The position numbers and the translations under genes were made by a program. A stretch of DNA of 64,000 bases, taken from IMG/VR virus record IMGVR_UViG_3300032462_001516, positions 34,663-98,662 of that record. One strand, given 5' to 3'. The notes under the pieces were generated by a model. The model had not been told where the DNA came from. It searched no databases and worked only from the letters and a program-made list of their open reading frames with translations. Source of the DNA: a virus. This document shows, piece after piece, positions 55,341 through 63,813 of the stretch (its first letter is position 1; every line of letters begins with the position of its first letter).

Positions 55341-55910
55341 ATGGAGTTGAATTCAGTAAGAGCCAAAATAACAACTGGATACGGCGATGATGGATGGACT
55401 CATGCTGGAATCCATAAACAATGTTCAAAAGACGATCTTGTTATTGATACCGTGGGTGACCTGGATGAACTTAATTGTTGGTTGGGTCGCACTAGAGAGT
55501 TACATCCACAATTCGATGAGGAATTGAAGACGATCCAAGGCAAGATTTTTGAGCTTGGTGTATTTGTCATTCAATATCGACTTTCATTATCTCTTGAAGA
55601 TGTCCGTTGGTTGGAAATCAAGTCTTTAGAACTCGAAAAACACCTGCCTGACCTCAAGAACTTCATTCTTCCTCATTATCCATCCGAAGTTCACATTGCA
55701 CGAGCGGTATGTCGTCGTGTAGAACGTAAGCTCTGCTCTTTCATGCGTAAGGATGGTGCGCAGAACGATTTTATCGTGCAGAACGATTTCATCGTGCCTT
55801 ACATCAATCGCTTGAGCGATTATTTGTTCATTATGGCTCGCCATATCTGTCATACGGCAGGTAAGTCAGAGACTATTTGGCAAGGCGAAAAACCGGAGGC
55901 AAGTAAGTGA
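55341..55910 (+). CDS. Cob(I)alamin adenosyltransferase, PduO type
   Basis: A 189-residue protein with the ATP- and cobalamin-binding blocks of PduO/MMAB-type enzymes: T-G-Y-G-D-D-G-W-T near residue 13, T-V-G-D-L-D-E-L-N near residue 37, and A-R-A-V-C-R-R-V-E-R near residue 120. These enzymes make adenosylcobalamin from cob(I)alamin and ATP. A QNDFIV sequence is duplicated near residue 140 by an 18-bp tandem repeat, probably harmless. A B12-dependent ribonucleotide reductase elsewhere in the genome would explain its use. Confidence 0.88.
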   Translation: MELNSVRAKITTGYGDDGWTHAGIHKQCSKDDLVIDTVGDLDELNCWLGRTRELHPQFDEELKTIQGKIFELGVFVIQYRLSLSLEDVRWLEIKSLELEKHLPDLKNFILPHYPSEVHIARAVCRRVERKLCSFMRKDGAQNDFIVQNDFIVPYINRLSDYLFIMARHICHTAGKSETIWQGEKPEASK

Positions 55911-56407
55911 AAAATTATGTCATCGTTCATGCTCGACATCCTGATGGGAAAATTTTGTTGGTCCTCAAGGACCGTCCCGAATGGCAAAAGGGTCGATTGA
56001 ATCTTGTCGGTGGCAAAATTGAAAAAGGCGAGACGCCGGGTCATGCCGCCATGCGAGAGTTGCAAGAAGAAGCCGGACTAATTGGAATCTCACCAGAATA
56101 CGGCACTCCAATTATTCCCAAGTTGTGCGGCGCAATCAAGGGAGTCGATTGTGTTGTTTATTGTTTTTCTGTGGATGTAAATGAAAAAATAATCAAGCCA
56201 CGAGAAGGCGAGACTGAAAAAGTTGATTGGTATTCTCTGGATGTGCTTGACGATTCAAGGCTTATGCCTAATTTAAGGCTTGTAGTTCCACTGTTGCAAA
56301 TGGGCGTCACGGATTGGGTTATTACCGATCACAAGTCGTCTTTGGGTGTACCAACTCATGAGGTTATGGTATCCTTGGGGATAGATAAACCTTTTGTAAA
56401 TGGATGA
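55907..56407 (+). CDS. Nudix hydrolase
   Basis: A 166-residue protein with the Nudix box G-G-K-I-E-K-G-E-T-P-G-H-A-A-M-R-E-L-Q-E (residues 34-53, extending to E-A-G-L). It hydrolyses nucleoside diphosphate derivatives, such as damaged dNTPs, Ap4A or capped RNA. The GTG start overlaps the stop of the adenosyltransferase by four bases, so the two are co-translated. Confidence 0.9.
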   Translation: MKNYVIVHARHPDGKILLVLKDRPEWQKGRLNLVGGKIEKGETPGHAAMRELQEEAGLIGISPEYGTPIIPKLCGAIKGVDCVVYCFSVDVNEKIIKPREGETEKVDWYSLDVLDDSRLMPNLRLVVPLLQMGVTDWVITDHKSSLGVPTHEVMVSLGIDKPFVNG

Positions 56408-56413
56408 CATTAC

Positions 56414-57961
56414 ATGCGTGATCTGACCCCAGAGGAGCAAGCGAAACTTGAAGCGATTTCCGACCCACAGGCTAATGCCAAAGTAAAATTTGCCTGGGAC
56501 GACACCTTTCAGCGAAAGCTGATGGGAATGTTGTTGACCGACCAATATATGCTCATCCAAGCAATGGATAAGCTAGAGTCGGGATACTTCAGCAACGAAG
56601 CACACGTTTTGATTTGTGATATATTGTTGAAGCATTTTGCCGTTCATAAGGCAATCCCTGAAAAATGGATCATTGAAAATGATCTCAAAGAAAAACTTAA
56701 AGACCGTGACGCCAGTGTTCAATTGCACTTCTTGGCAGAACTCCATTCTGTTTATGACTACTATGTTCCCGGTTTAGAAACACGGGAATATTTGATTGAT
56801 AAAATCACGTTTTTTGCAAAAGTACAAGCTGTAAAAAAGGCATTTGGTACGTCTCTCGAACTGATGGCAGAAGCCCCTGAGTCTGAAAAAACCTGGGCTG
56901 CTGTTTATGAAGAAATGCGAAAAGCAATGCTTATCGACCGGAGTTATGAGCCGGGCGTTGAATACTTCATGAACTTGGATGAGATGTTTTTAAGAATGGA
57001 TCAAGTCTTTGAAGGCAAAGATAGATTCACTTCTGGTTTCGCTCCCATTGATGAAGCACTCACTGGTGGCGGGCTATTCAACGGACAGATCGCTTCGTGG
57101 ATTGGATTGCCCGGAACAGGTAAATCACTTGCGCTTGTGCGTGGGGCCGTTCAGAATGTCATTCTGGGGCATAAGGTTCTCTATCTCACGATGGAAATGG
57201 ATGAGCTTGGCATCATGCAGCGATTCACATCGCAGTTCGCCAAGTTGGACATCAATAATCTGCGTGGCGTCAAAGACGAAGTATATCGCACAGTAGAGGA
57301 ATTTAAGAAGGGTTGGGACGATCCCAACTTACTTCACGTCAAGCAGTTCCCTGGTGGCGAAATGGATGTGAACGGCATCCGTGCATATATCGCTCAACTC
57401 GAACTACGAAAATTCAAACCCAACTTGGTCATTATTGACTATGTTGGCGAAATGAAAGACGACCCGAATGTCAAAAAATATGAATCGGCATATAAAATCC
57501 TTCGTGATTTGCGTGGTTTTGGTGTCAGCCGTGGGCATTGCACTATGACTTGCGTACAACCGAACGCTTCAGCGGCAAAACTTGAAGTAGGCCAATATAT
57601 CGACGAGTCTAACATCGGCACTTCGTTTGACCAGTTCAAGCCTTTGGATGCTTTCTGGAGCATCAACCAGCAGGTTATCGAGAAGGATGCTGAAGTCGGT
57701 CGAGTGTTCGTCATCAAACATCGTAATGGTCGCTCAAGATTTCCATTTAAGATCGGCTTTGACTATAAGCTGGGAACGCTGGATATGTTCTCTATCTCGA
57801 AGGAGAGTTATCGAGAACGCATGAATCTGGTTCAGGAAAAGAAGGCTGATGAAGTCACGATGGACAACATTGATACTGGTGCGCCGCAGCCTGGGAAAAA
57901 ACAAAGAAGCAAAAGAGGATTCAAAGGTGACGATCCGATGGAAGATACTTACGAGGCTTAA
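56414..57961 (+). CDS. DnaB-family replicative helicase
   Basis: A 515-residue hexameric helicase that unwinds ahead of the fork. The N-terminal domain (to about residue 185) is helical, as in DnaB and T4 gp41. The RecA-like core has Walker A G-L-P-G-T-G-K-S near residue 232, L-Y-L-T-M-E-M-D near residue 258 and Walker B L-V-I-I-D-Y-V-G near residue 343. A Lys/Arg-rich C-terminal tail (K-K-Q-R-S-K-R-G) could bind primase or DNA. Confidence 0.9.
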   Translation: MRDLTPEEQAKLEAISDPQANAKVKFAWDDTFQRKLMGMLLTDQYMLIQAMDKLESGYFSNEAHVLICDILLKHFAVHKAIPEKWIIENDLKEKLKDRDASVQLHFLAELHSVYDYYVPGLETREYLIDKITFFAKVQAVKKAFGTSLELMAEAPESEKTWAAVYEEMRKAMLIDRSYEPGVEYFMNLDEMFLRMDQVFEGKDRFTSGFAPIDEALTGGGLFNGQIASWIGLPGTGKSLALVRGAVQNVILGHKVLYLTMEMDELGIMQRFTSQFAKLDINNLRGVKDEVYRTVEEFKKGWDDPNLLHVKQFPGGEMDVNGIRAYIAQLELRKFKPNLVIIDYVGEMKDDPNVKKYESAYKILRDLRGFGVSRGHCTMTCVQPNASAAKLEVGQYIDESNIGTSFDQFKPLDAFWSINQQVIEKDAEVGRVFVIKHRNGRSRFPFKIGFDYKLGTLDMFSISKESYRERMNLVQEKKADEVTMDNIDTGAPQPGKKQRSKRGFKGDDPMEDTYEA

Positions 57962-58052
57962 CTCCAACCGAACTCCAATTGTTTATTTCGTAAACAAAGG
58001 TAGACTTCAATCTTTGGCAATCTAAAACAACGCAATCGAAGGATGAAATGAA

Positions 58053-58673
58053 ATGGACGACTCAAACGATTTGAAATTTGAAAATATGAATTTTGATGAT
58101 AGAGGTAGCAATGCTTGGAGCCGCAAGGATCGTTGTGCTTTTCATTTGAAAGTTGAAAAATTTATATTTCAGAGGCTTAGTCAAGAGTTGCCCGGAAAAC
58201 TTGAACGAGCATCTGAAATTGTTGATAAATATGAAAAAGTTGATTGGTTTTGGAATGATGCTTTGTGTGCCATCAAAACTCGTCAAATGAATAGTGGACC
58301 TGATTTATTGATAGATGTTTACGAGCCATTTAGTGGTTTTTTGTCTGATGAAAATGTCTTGGCAAGAGATATGCAAAAGGCATATGCGGCGATAGCTCAT
58401 TTGGAAAACACAAAAACAACTCTGAGTGTTGTGTGCGGACTTGAAGTTCACAGTATCATTAAAAACATAATACAAGAAAACGAAGAGAAAATTTCAGATG
58501 GAGAAATCTCTAATTCTCATGAACCCAAAAGAGTATTTTCATCGGATATACATTCGGATTGTCATTTTAAGGTTGTTATTGATGCCTACTCGAATAAGAA
58601 AAAATTAGTTGCAATTCTTCCTATTTCTTATTTGACCATAATCAAACAAATACCACTAAATCCTAATACATAG
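58053..58673 (+). CDS. Hypothetical protein
   Basis: A 206-residue protein with an acidic, Asn/Asp-rich start and helical middle. A segment (A-H-L-E-N-T-K-T-T-L-S-V-V-C-G) may be a short strand. I cannot assign it. AT content is higher than in its neighbours, suggesting a different origin. Confidence 0.5.
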   Translation: MDDSNDLKFENMNFDDRGSNAWSRKDRCAFHLKVEKFIFQRLSQELPGKLERASEIVDKYEKVDWFWNDALCAIKTRQMNSGPDLLIDVYEPFSGFLSDENVLARDMQKAYAAIAHLENTKTTLSVVCGLEVHSIIKNIIQENEEKISDGEISNSHEPKRVFSSDIHSDCHFKVVIDAYSNKKKLVAILPISYLTIIKQIPLNPNT

Positions 58674-58919
58674 GGCATGTTTCAATATTAAACGGCCATT
58701 AAAAGCCGACCGATATTGGGAGTTTTCCGGCAGGCTGCTCGCCAAGGTGCGAGTGGACGACCCACAAGTTGGAAAAATGGATAGTCATATTCCCTGATGG
58801 GGAGACGTTCAACTGAGCAGCAACATAACGCTCAAGCGATTCATCCTTGGTTTATGACAGGTCAAGTCCGCAACCGAGCAATTTGTGTCGAAAATGGAAT
58901 CTACTTTGAGGAATCTAAA
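58674..58919 (+). other. Intergenic region with RNA-like hairpins
   Basis: It contains CAATAT/ATATTG enclosing GGC/GCC, then TTTTCC/GGAAAA enclosing CTCGC/GCGAG (about 58725-58785). No gene is seen up to the ATG at 58920. It could be a small RNA or a leader, but without a terminator the call is weak. Confidence 0.3.
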
Positions 58920-59096
58920 ATGAAATATCGTATTTGCGAAATGACGCTCAATGAGTATGTCAATCATCCCACTGAAGTTAAAATTGATGAAGTCGAGGCC
59001 AACTCGATGGAAGAAGCTCGTAAGGTTGCCGCCATGCGGTGGCCAAATAGAGAAATTAAAGTGATCGCAGAGAATAACTCTGTTGATTGCAACTGA
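58920..59096 (+). CDS. Small hypothetical protein
   Basis: A 58-residue protein (MKYRICEMTLNEYVNHPTEV...). The ATG at 58920 follows GAGGAATCTAAA. The Y-V-N-H-P-T-E-V and E-A-N-S-M-E-E-A-R-K parts suggest a beta-alpha fold seen in small phage proteins. It is followed by a strong terminator. Confidence 0.5.
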   Translation: MKYRICEMTLNEYVNHPTEVKIDEVEANSMEEARKVAAMRWPNREIKVIAENNSVDCN

Positions 59097-59144
59097 GAGA
59101 AATGTTAAAGTAATCTCCAAAGGTCAACTATCACTACCCTAAAG

Positions 59145-59177
59145 AAGTTTGGGTCGGAGTACCGACCCAAACTTTCT
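59145..59177 (+). terminator. Intrinsic terminator-like hairpin
   Basis: AAGTTTGGGTCGG (59145-59157) pairs perfectly with CCGACCCAAACTT (59162-59174) around AGTA. The U-tract is short. Confidence 0.8.
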
Positions 59178-59205
59178 ACGCCTGCTCGCTCTTAGGTGAA
59201 AAACT

Positions 59206-59694
59206 ATGTCACAAGATGCACCCGTTGAAATTGTCAAGGTTATTGTTCAAGGTCGAGAGATCGAACTCAACCCTAAGAACATGAAGTACAACGAAAACAC
59301 CTTGGGCGAATACATGGGCAAGGAGTATGGGTGGGTCGATTATCTCGGCAAGCAGCTTGAGTACGCTCAAAAAGAAGTTTTGTTTGCCGACATAGAAGTT
59401 GATCGCCTTTTTAGTCTCCGTTACATAGAGGCGAAAGAAAAAGGAGAATCAGAAGGCTATTCAAAGGCTTTCGCCCTTTCTCGTGACGACGTGGTTGCAG
59501 CTAAGAAATATTTAGCTGAACGTAAGGAAGCTGTTGGACATATCAAGGCACACCTGAAAGCCTTTGATAAGAACCACGAGAATGCTCAGAATCGAGGACA
59601 TACGCTTCGTAAAGAATTGGACAAGCTCAATCGAGACATCTATGTATCGCCGGATGATGCCACTTGTACCTTTGAAGATGTGTTGAAGGAGTAG
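59206..59694 (+). CDS. Hypothetical coiled-coil protein
   Basis: A 162-residue, mostly helical protein. An N-terminal strand region is followed by long Lys/Glu-rich helices (V-G-H-I-K-A-H-L-K-A-F-D-K-N-H). Unknown function. It lies three bases before the glycosylase gene. Confidence 0.5.
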   Translation: MSQDAPVEIVKVIVQGREIELNPKNMKYNENTLGEYMGKEYGWVDYLGKQLEYAQKEVLFADIEVDRLFSLRYIEAKEKGESEGYSKAFALSRDDVVAAKKYLAERKEAVGHIKAHLKAFDKNHENAQNRGHTLRKELDKLNRDIYVSPDDATCTFEDVLKE

Positions 59695-59697
59695 TAT

Positions 59698-60288
59698 GTG
59701 GTCGATCCTACCAAGATTACCAATTATCATCTCACGCACGCACAGACAGAGGAAGTTCTTCTGTTTTGGGTTTGTGCAGCAGGCAAAAATGGCGTCACCG
59801 CCGCCAGATGCTTAGAGAGACTTCTCTCAACTTGGCGGGAGAGGGCGTCCAAACTCAAAGCAAATCCATCGCCGTTTGATATTGTTCAATACATTTCTGA
59901 CATTGGCGATCTTGCTGATGAAATGAAAAATCATGGCATTGGTTGTTACAACGCCAAGGCAAAAACTTTTTTGGCACTTGCTCTAAGTGCTATGAATTTC
60001 AAAAAATGTTCAGTTGAAGATTTGGAATCTTTTCCTGGCATCGGTCCCAAGACTGCCCGGTGTTTTTTAATTCATAGCCGTCCTAATCAGCAATATGCTG
60101 GTCTTGATACGCACGTTCTCAAGTTTCTTCGTGACAAAGGACATGAAGTTCCTAAAACAACTCCCACTGGCAAAAAATATCGTGATTTGGAAGCGGTGTT
60201 TTTGAAATATGTGGCCGAGTCCGGCATGAACGTGGCGGACTTTGATTTGATGATTTGGAACGACTATAGGAACAGGAAAGCGGCATGA
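59698..60288 (+). CDS. HhH-GPD DNA glycosylase-like protein
   Basis: A 196-residue protein with the helix-hairpin-helix motif L-E-S-F-P-G-I-G-P-K-T-A-R near residue 112 and then G-L-D-T-H-V-L-K-F-L, where the Asp is the likely catalytic residue, as in endonuclease III-like base excision enzymes. There is no C-terminal iron-sulfur cluster. The start is GTG. Base specificity is unknown. Confidence 0.8.
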   Translation: MVDPTKITNYHLTHAQTEEVLLFWVCAAGKNGVTAARCLERLLSTWRERASKLKANPSPFDIVQYISDIGDLADEMKNHGIGCYNAKAKTFLALALSAMNFKKCSVEDLESFPGIGPKTARCFLIHSRPNQQYAGLDTHVLKFLRDKGHEVPKTTPTGKKYRDLEAVFLKYVAESGMNVADFDLMIWNDYRNRKAA

Positions 60289-60380
60289 GTAATTTCAAAT
60301 CTCTGGTTGGTTTGAAAATTGGAAAACTTTTAATTCTTGAAGAGTTCAAAGATACAAGATGGAAGGTTCATTGTGGATGA
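60285..60380 (+). pseudogene. Fragment of an HNH-type DNA-binding N-terminus
   Basis: A 31-codon frame overlapping the glycosylase stop (ATGA). It reads S-L-V-G-L-K-I-G-K-L-L-I-L-E-E-F-K-D, like the N-terminal DNA-binding hairpin found in phage HNH endonucleases, then stops. The rest of such a protein is absent, so it is probably the edge of a deleted homing endonuclease. Confidence 0.35.
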
Positions 60381-60813
60381 AAAATGGGATAAGAGGTTTA
60401 TTGATCTTGCAAAACATTTTGCCAAATGGAGCAAAGACCCAAGCACTCAAGTCGGTGCAGTTATCTTTGATAAAGATAATCGAATTATTTCTGTAGGCTA
60501 CAATGGGCTACCGGCAGGTGTTTCTGATGTTGGTTTAGAAGATAGAGATAGAAAGTATAAAACAATAATACACGCCGAGATGAATGCTATTATATTTGCA
60601 AATAGAAGTTTGGATGGTTGCCAAATTGCAACGTGGCCTTTCATGCCTTGCTCTAATTGTTCATCTGCAATTATTCAATCGGGGATTGTTAGGTGTGTTT
60701 ACCCCAAAGCAACTGGTGAAAGAGCGATTAGATGGCAGGAATCTTTTAATTTGTCTAAGAGTCAATTTGATGAGGCTGGAGTTGTAACTAAAGAATATGA
60801 CGAAATTGATTGA
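60373..60813 (+). CDS. dCMP/cytidine deaminase family enzyme
   Basis: A 146-residue zinc deaminase. H-A-E-M-N-A near residue 61 (catalytic His and Glu) and P-C-S-N-C near residue 90 form the active site. The start of the family (K-W-D-K-R-F-I-D-L-A) is present and K-D-P-S-T-Q-V-G-A-V follows. The GTG start at 60373 follows the HNH fragment. In T4, dCMP deaminase (cd) supplies dUMP for thymidylate synthesis. Confidence 0.88.
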   Translation: MDEKWDKRFIDLAKHFAKWSKDPSTQVGAVIFDKDNRIISVGYNGLPAGVSDVGLEDRDRKYKTIIHAEMNAIIFANRSLDGCQIATWPFMPCSNCSSAIIQSGIVRCVYPKATGERAIRWQESFNLSKSQFDEAGVVTKEYDEID

Positions 60814-60849
60814 AGCTAAGTTGGTTCTTTTGCATGGCTGATTGGGCAA

Positions 60850-61707
60850 ATGAAATTATCGTTCACTTTAGGTGGTGGTCTTGGGGATTATATCCTCAAT
60901 TATTTAGGCGATCCGGGCAATCGGCTTGCCTACATAATGATGGCTGTCCAGGATATTGAGTTCAGAGTTTCTGCTCAGTGTCCGGCTGGTATTGATCTTG
61001 TGAAGAATTCGCCATATTTCAAATTCCAGCATGTCTATCAAGAAAAGAAGTTCGCTCAGAATAGACTTAAAGATGACATTTCTAACATCGGTAATCTTGC
61101 CGAATATCTAAAAGTTATTCCTCCTCTTTGGCTTTCTTCAGAAGAAGAGGATATTTTGGTCAATGTGGTGCGACCATATGCTGTCTTCCATCCATTTGCC
61201 TCTCACGGGCCTCGCAACCTTACTGCGGCGTTCAATACGACCAACATGGTGCAATGGATCGCAGATGCGTCTGGGATTAACGTAGTCGTTTTGGGGCAAG
61301 AGGATTTTGGATATGAATCTGCTAACGTGAGACACATCAAGGGTAGTCCTCGGTTGGCAACAAAATTGGTGGAGCATTCATCCTTTTTTGTCGGTAGTCA
61401 TAGTTCAATGCAGTGTGCTGCGTGGGTTCATGACATACCATCATTCTGCATAGGTCCAAGCCATTTGTTGTTTCACAATTTGTATTCACCGAGCAACAAC
61501 GACTTGTATTTGAAACCCTTATTTAAGGGCAAGAACATATTCATGATGTATGACCAAGCAGATCGGTTCTCTTATTTCTTAGACTATTTTTTAAGGACGG
61601 CCACTTCTCTACAGCCTCAGCGAACCCCCGAAGAATGTCGGAGGAGGATAGCTCTGTCAGGCATGGCTTCTGAGCTTCTTTTGACTTCGGACAAGCAATC
61701 ATGTTGA
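60850..61707 (+). CDS. GT9-type glycosyltransferase
   Basis: A 285-residue protein. The N-terminal G-G-G-L-G-D-Y-I is the family's nucleotide-sugar entry loop, and G-S-H-S-S-M-Q-C-A-A-W near residue 178 matches the GT9 G-x-D-S/T-x-x-x-H-x-A region. The 3' end overlaps by 167 bases with the convergent GT9 gene at 61541. Confidence 0.75.
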   Translation: MKLSFTLGGGLGDYILNYLGDPGNRLAYIMMAVQDIEFRVSAQCPAGIDLVKNSPYFKFQHVYQEKKFAQNRLKDDISNIGNLAEYLKVIPPLWLSSEEEDILVNVVRPYAVFHPFASHGPRNLTAAFNTTNMVQWIADASGINVVVLGQEDFGYESANVRHIKGSPRLATKLVEHSSFFVGSHSSMQCAAWVHDIPSFCIGPSHLLFHNLYSPSNNDLYLKPLFKGKNIFMMYDQADRFSYFLDYFLRTATSLQPQRTPEECRRRIALSGMASELLLTSDKQSC

Positions 61708-62554
61708 AACAAGGTCCGCAGTCCCAATCCCCATTGTCTCGATGCTTTTGAACCAGAACAAAATCGTAGTATTTGCCATACAATTTGCCATTGGTGAAAG
61801 AGAATATCCCGATTAAGGGCTTTTTAAGTCCTGCTGCAATATGAAATGTTCCGGTGTCCACCGAGATGACAGCATCGGCCAATTCAACCATAGCGATCCA
61901 GGCTTGTTGGTGAATACTGAATATTTGGTCTACGCCCAAGTTGTCATAGACCACTTGTTTGTCGCTGTGGATGGTAAACACATAGCACCCTATATCTCGC
62001 AGTGCTTTGACGACATCGCTTATTTGATTGTATGTGAGGCTTTTAGCTATTCCACATTGATCGTCACTGGAAGCGGAAGCTACTAATATAGCTGGTTTGC
62101 CTTCTTTGTTGTATCGCTTAAATGCTTCTCGGCATTGGTCTAGTACATTGGCATCTGGTTTCAGCATCATGTTGTGATTGGTCAATGTCACTCCGCAGTG
62201 CGCCGCCCAAATATCGCTGCGATTATCTTTGTTGTCGATTCCTTGGCGGTTTTCATGGACCCGGCAGGCTGTTGAAAGATCGTAAACTACGCCATATTCA
62301 TCTTCGTTTACAGACCCCAGATCAATTGCTGTGGCGAATGGGTGGTTTTTGGCCATTTCGACGTATTGTGCAGGACAGGCGAATGTGATCTCGGCTCCAG
62401 GAAAAGCCTGGGAGAAGTCTTCAAACAGCATTCTTTGCACAAGGATGTCACCGTAGCCGCCGCTGCGTCTTTTGATGAGAATCTTGTTGCGTCTTTCTTG
62501 GTGGTCTTTCAACGAAACAGGCTTCTTTACCTTCTTTTTCACCAACTTGAGCAT
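61541..62554 (-). CDS. GT9-type (heptosyltransferase-like) glycosyltransferase
   Basis: A 337-residue protein. The start is placed at MLKLVKKKV because the same N-terminus recurs in the decayed copy at 63367. R-R-S-G-G-Y-G-D-I-L is the N-terminal loop of the family, and S-V-D-T-G-T-F-H-I-A-A-G-L near residue 240 matches the donor-binding D-T/S-G-x-x-H-x-A motif. Several C-terminal Cys residues (C-G-P-C, C-P-K-S) may bind metal. Its 3' end is antisense to the other GT9 gene. Confidence 0.8.
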   Translation of the reverse strand: MLKLVKKKVKKPVSLKDHQERRNKILIKRRSGGYGDILVQRMLFEDFSQAFPGAEITFACPAQYVEMAKNHPFATAIDLGSVNEDEYGVVYDLSTACRVHENRQGIDNKDNRSDIWAAHCGVTLTNHNMMLKPDANVLDQCREAFKRYNKEGKPAILVASASSDDQCGIAKSLTYNQISDVVKALRDIGCYVFTIHSDKQVVYDNLGVDQIFSIHQQAWIAMVELADAVISVDTGTFHIAAGLKKPLIGIFSFTNGKLYGKYYDFVLVQKHRDNGDWDCGPCFNMIACPKSKEAQKPCLTELSSSDILRGFAEAVEKWPSLKNSLRNKRTDLLGHTS

Positions 62555-62609
62555 ATATTTTTCTCGTGTTCTTTCATAACAACCAGATATACAGTTTCTA
62601 TCTTCTTCA

Positions 62610-63326
62610 TTATTCCTCCAAGCTCGTGTCTCTTGGCCGGACATATCTGGTGTCATCGGAAAGCAATATTGGCTTAATGGTACGACCACCAGAAGTCGCT
62701 ACGGCAAATTCGTAAATGCTTCGCTTTGGACCGCATACATGCTTTGTTCCAATTGCGTTAAGTTCGATGAGAGCCGTGATTTTTGTCGCAGCTTCACTGG
62801 CCGTTAGTCTGGTAGAGAACTGGTCTTGGTAGGCTTGTTCATGTGGAAATATGTCTGGGAAGAACGACAAGCGGATTATCAGGTGGTCTTTTACACTCTT
62901 TGCAACGTATTCCCCAGCCAATTTGGTTTCGGCATAGTAGTTCATTGGACCCACTTCGTCGCCAACTTTGTAGTTTCCTCGATCTCCTCGAAACACATAA
63001 TCCGTGCTGATATAGACCATTTTTGCACCAATGTCATGGCAGAAAGTAGACACATTTGCGGTGCCTACGACATTTGTGAGCATTCCTTCGATTGGCCCGC
63101 TGGTACAGGGTTCCATTTTGAGAGCGGCACAGTGGATGACTGTCGATATGGGGTTTGGGTTTATTTGCTTTATGTATAGAGAGTCTTTTAGTGGTTGACG
63201 AATATCCATTTCGTGATGTCTTGGCCGGTGTGCATTCGGAAAAAGCCGATGCAGGGCTTCTCCCAATAATCCATGACCGCCAGTGATTAAAACAGCAGAG
63301 GTTGATAATGATTTCGTATTGTCCAT
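62610..63326 (-). CDS. RmlD-like sugar-nucleotide dehydratase/reductase (SDR family)
   Basis: A 238-residue NAD(P)-binding protein with G-G-H-G-L-L-G near residue 16 (GxGxxG-like), V-I-H-C-A-A near residue 66, Y-I-S-T-D-Y-V-F near residue 105 and the catalytic Y-Y-A-E-T-K-L near residue 129. This is the pattern of dTDP-4-dehydrorhamnose reductase (RmlD) and related enzymes. It supplies a sugar nucleotide to neighbouring glycosyltransferases. It is shorter than RmlD (about 290), missing part of the C-terminal substrate region. Confidence 0.8.
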   Translation of the reverse strand: MDNTKSLSTSAVLITGGHGLLGEALHRLFPNAHRPRHHEMDIRQPLKDSLYIKQINPNPISTVIHCAALKMEPCTSGPIEGMLTNVVGTANVSTFCHDIGAKMVYISTDYVFRGDRGNYKVGDEVGPMNYYAETKLAGEYVAKSVKDHLIIRLSFFPDIFPHEQAYQDQFSTRLTASEAATKITALIELNAIGTKHVCGPKRSIYEFAVATSGGRTIKPILLSDDTRYVRPRDTSLEE

Positions 63327-63366
63327 TCGTCTACTCCTGGTACTCTTCTGATAGAGTGATGCTATT

Positions 63367-63537
63367 TTATTTATTGTCAATGCCATATCGACTCTCGTGG
63401 ACCCGGCAGGCTGTTGAAAGATCGTAAACTACGCCATATTCATCGCTACGTCTTTTGATGAGAATCTTGTTGCGTCGTTCTTGGTGGTCTTTCAACGAAA
63501 CAGGCTTCTTTACCTTCTTTTTCACCAACTTGAGCAT
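63367..63537 (-). pseudogene. Internally deleted copy of the GT9 gene at 61541
   Basis: A 56-codon frame nearly identical to the N-terminus of the GT9 gene (MLKLVKKKVKKPVSLKDHQE), then joined after K-R-R-S to D-E-Y-G-V-V-Y-D-L-S-T-A-C-R-V-H. About 160 bp of the parent (62303-62461) are missing, and the frame stops soon after. It shows duplication followed by deletion. Confidence 0.8.
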
Positions 63538-63595
63538 ATTTTTCCTCGTGTTCTAAAATTTCTTCCTCAGTATTATAGATACTGTGTCCTTGACT

Positions 63596-63751
63596 GACTC
63601 CCTAACTTCAGTCCGTGACGCTAACGTAGTTCCGACTGTCTGCATGGAAGTTTGATCTATGGTTGCGAGTGGGAATAGCCAATGCAGGATCAGGATGCTT
63701 TAAGGCACTGATTAGGCGAAAACCAATAGAGGCAAAACCTCGACCAAGGAT
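63596..63751 (+). ncRNA. Candidate terminated small RNA
   Basis: A gene-free stretch ending in a strong terminator. It contains TGATC/GATCA and GAGG/CCTC pairings and ATTAGG-cgaaaa-CCAAT, with no protein frame. The sequence suits a small RNA or a long leader; it resembles no family I know. Confidence 0.35.
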
Positions 63752-63791
63752 AAGGGAACCATTACTCGTATAGTATTGGTTCCCTTTTTTT
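63752..63791 (+). terminator. Intrinsic terminator
   Basis: AAGGGAACCATTACT pairs with AGTATTGGTTCCCTT (one mismatch), followed by a T-run. Confidence 0.88.
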
Positions 63792-63813
63792 ATGCGATTA
63801 CAGAGGATAAATT

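Noticed and set aside
58797-58919. N-terminal extension of the gene at 58920
   Set aside because: The upstream codons are not protein-like and a good ribosome-binding site (GAGG) precedes 58920.
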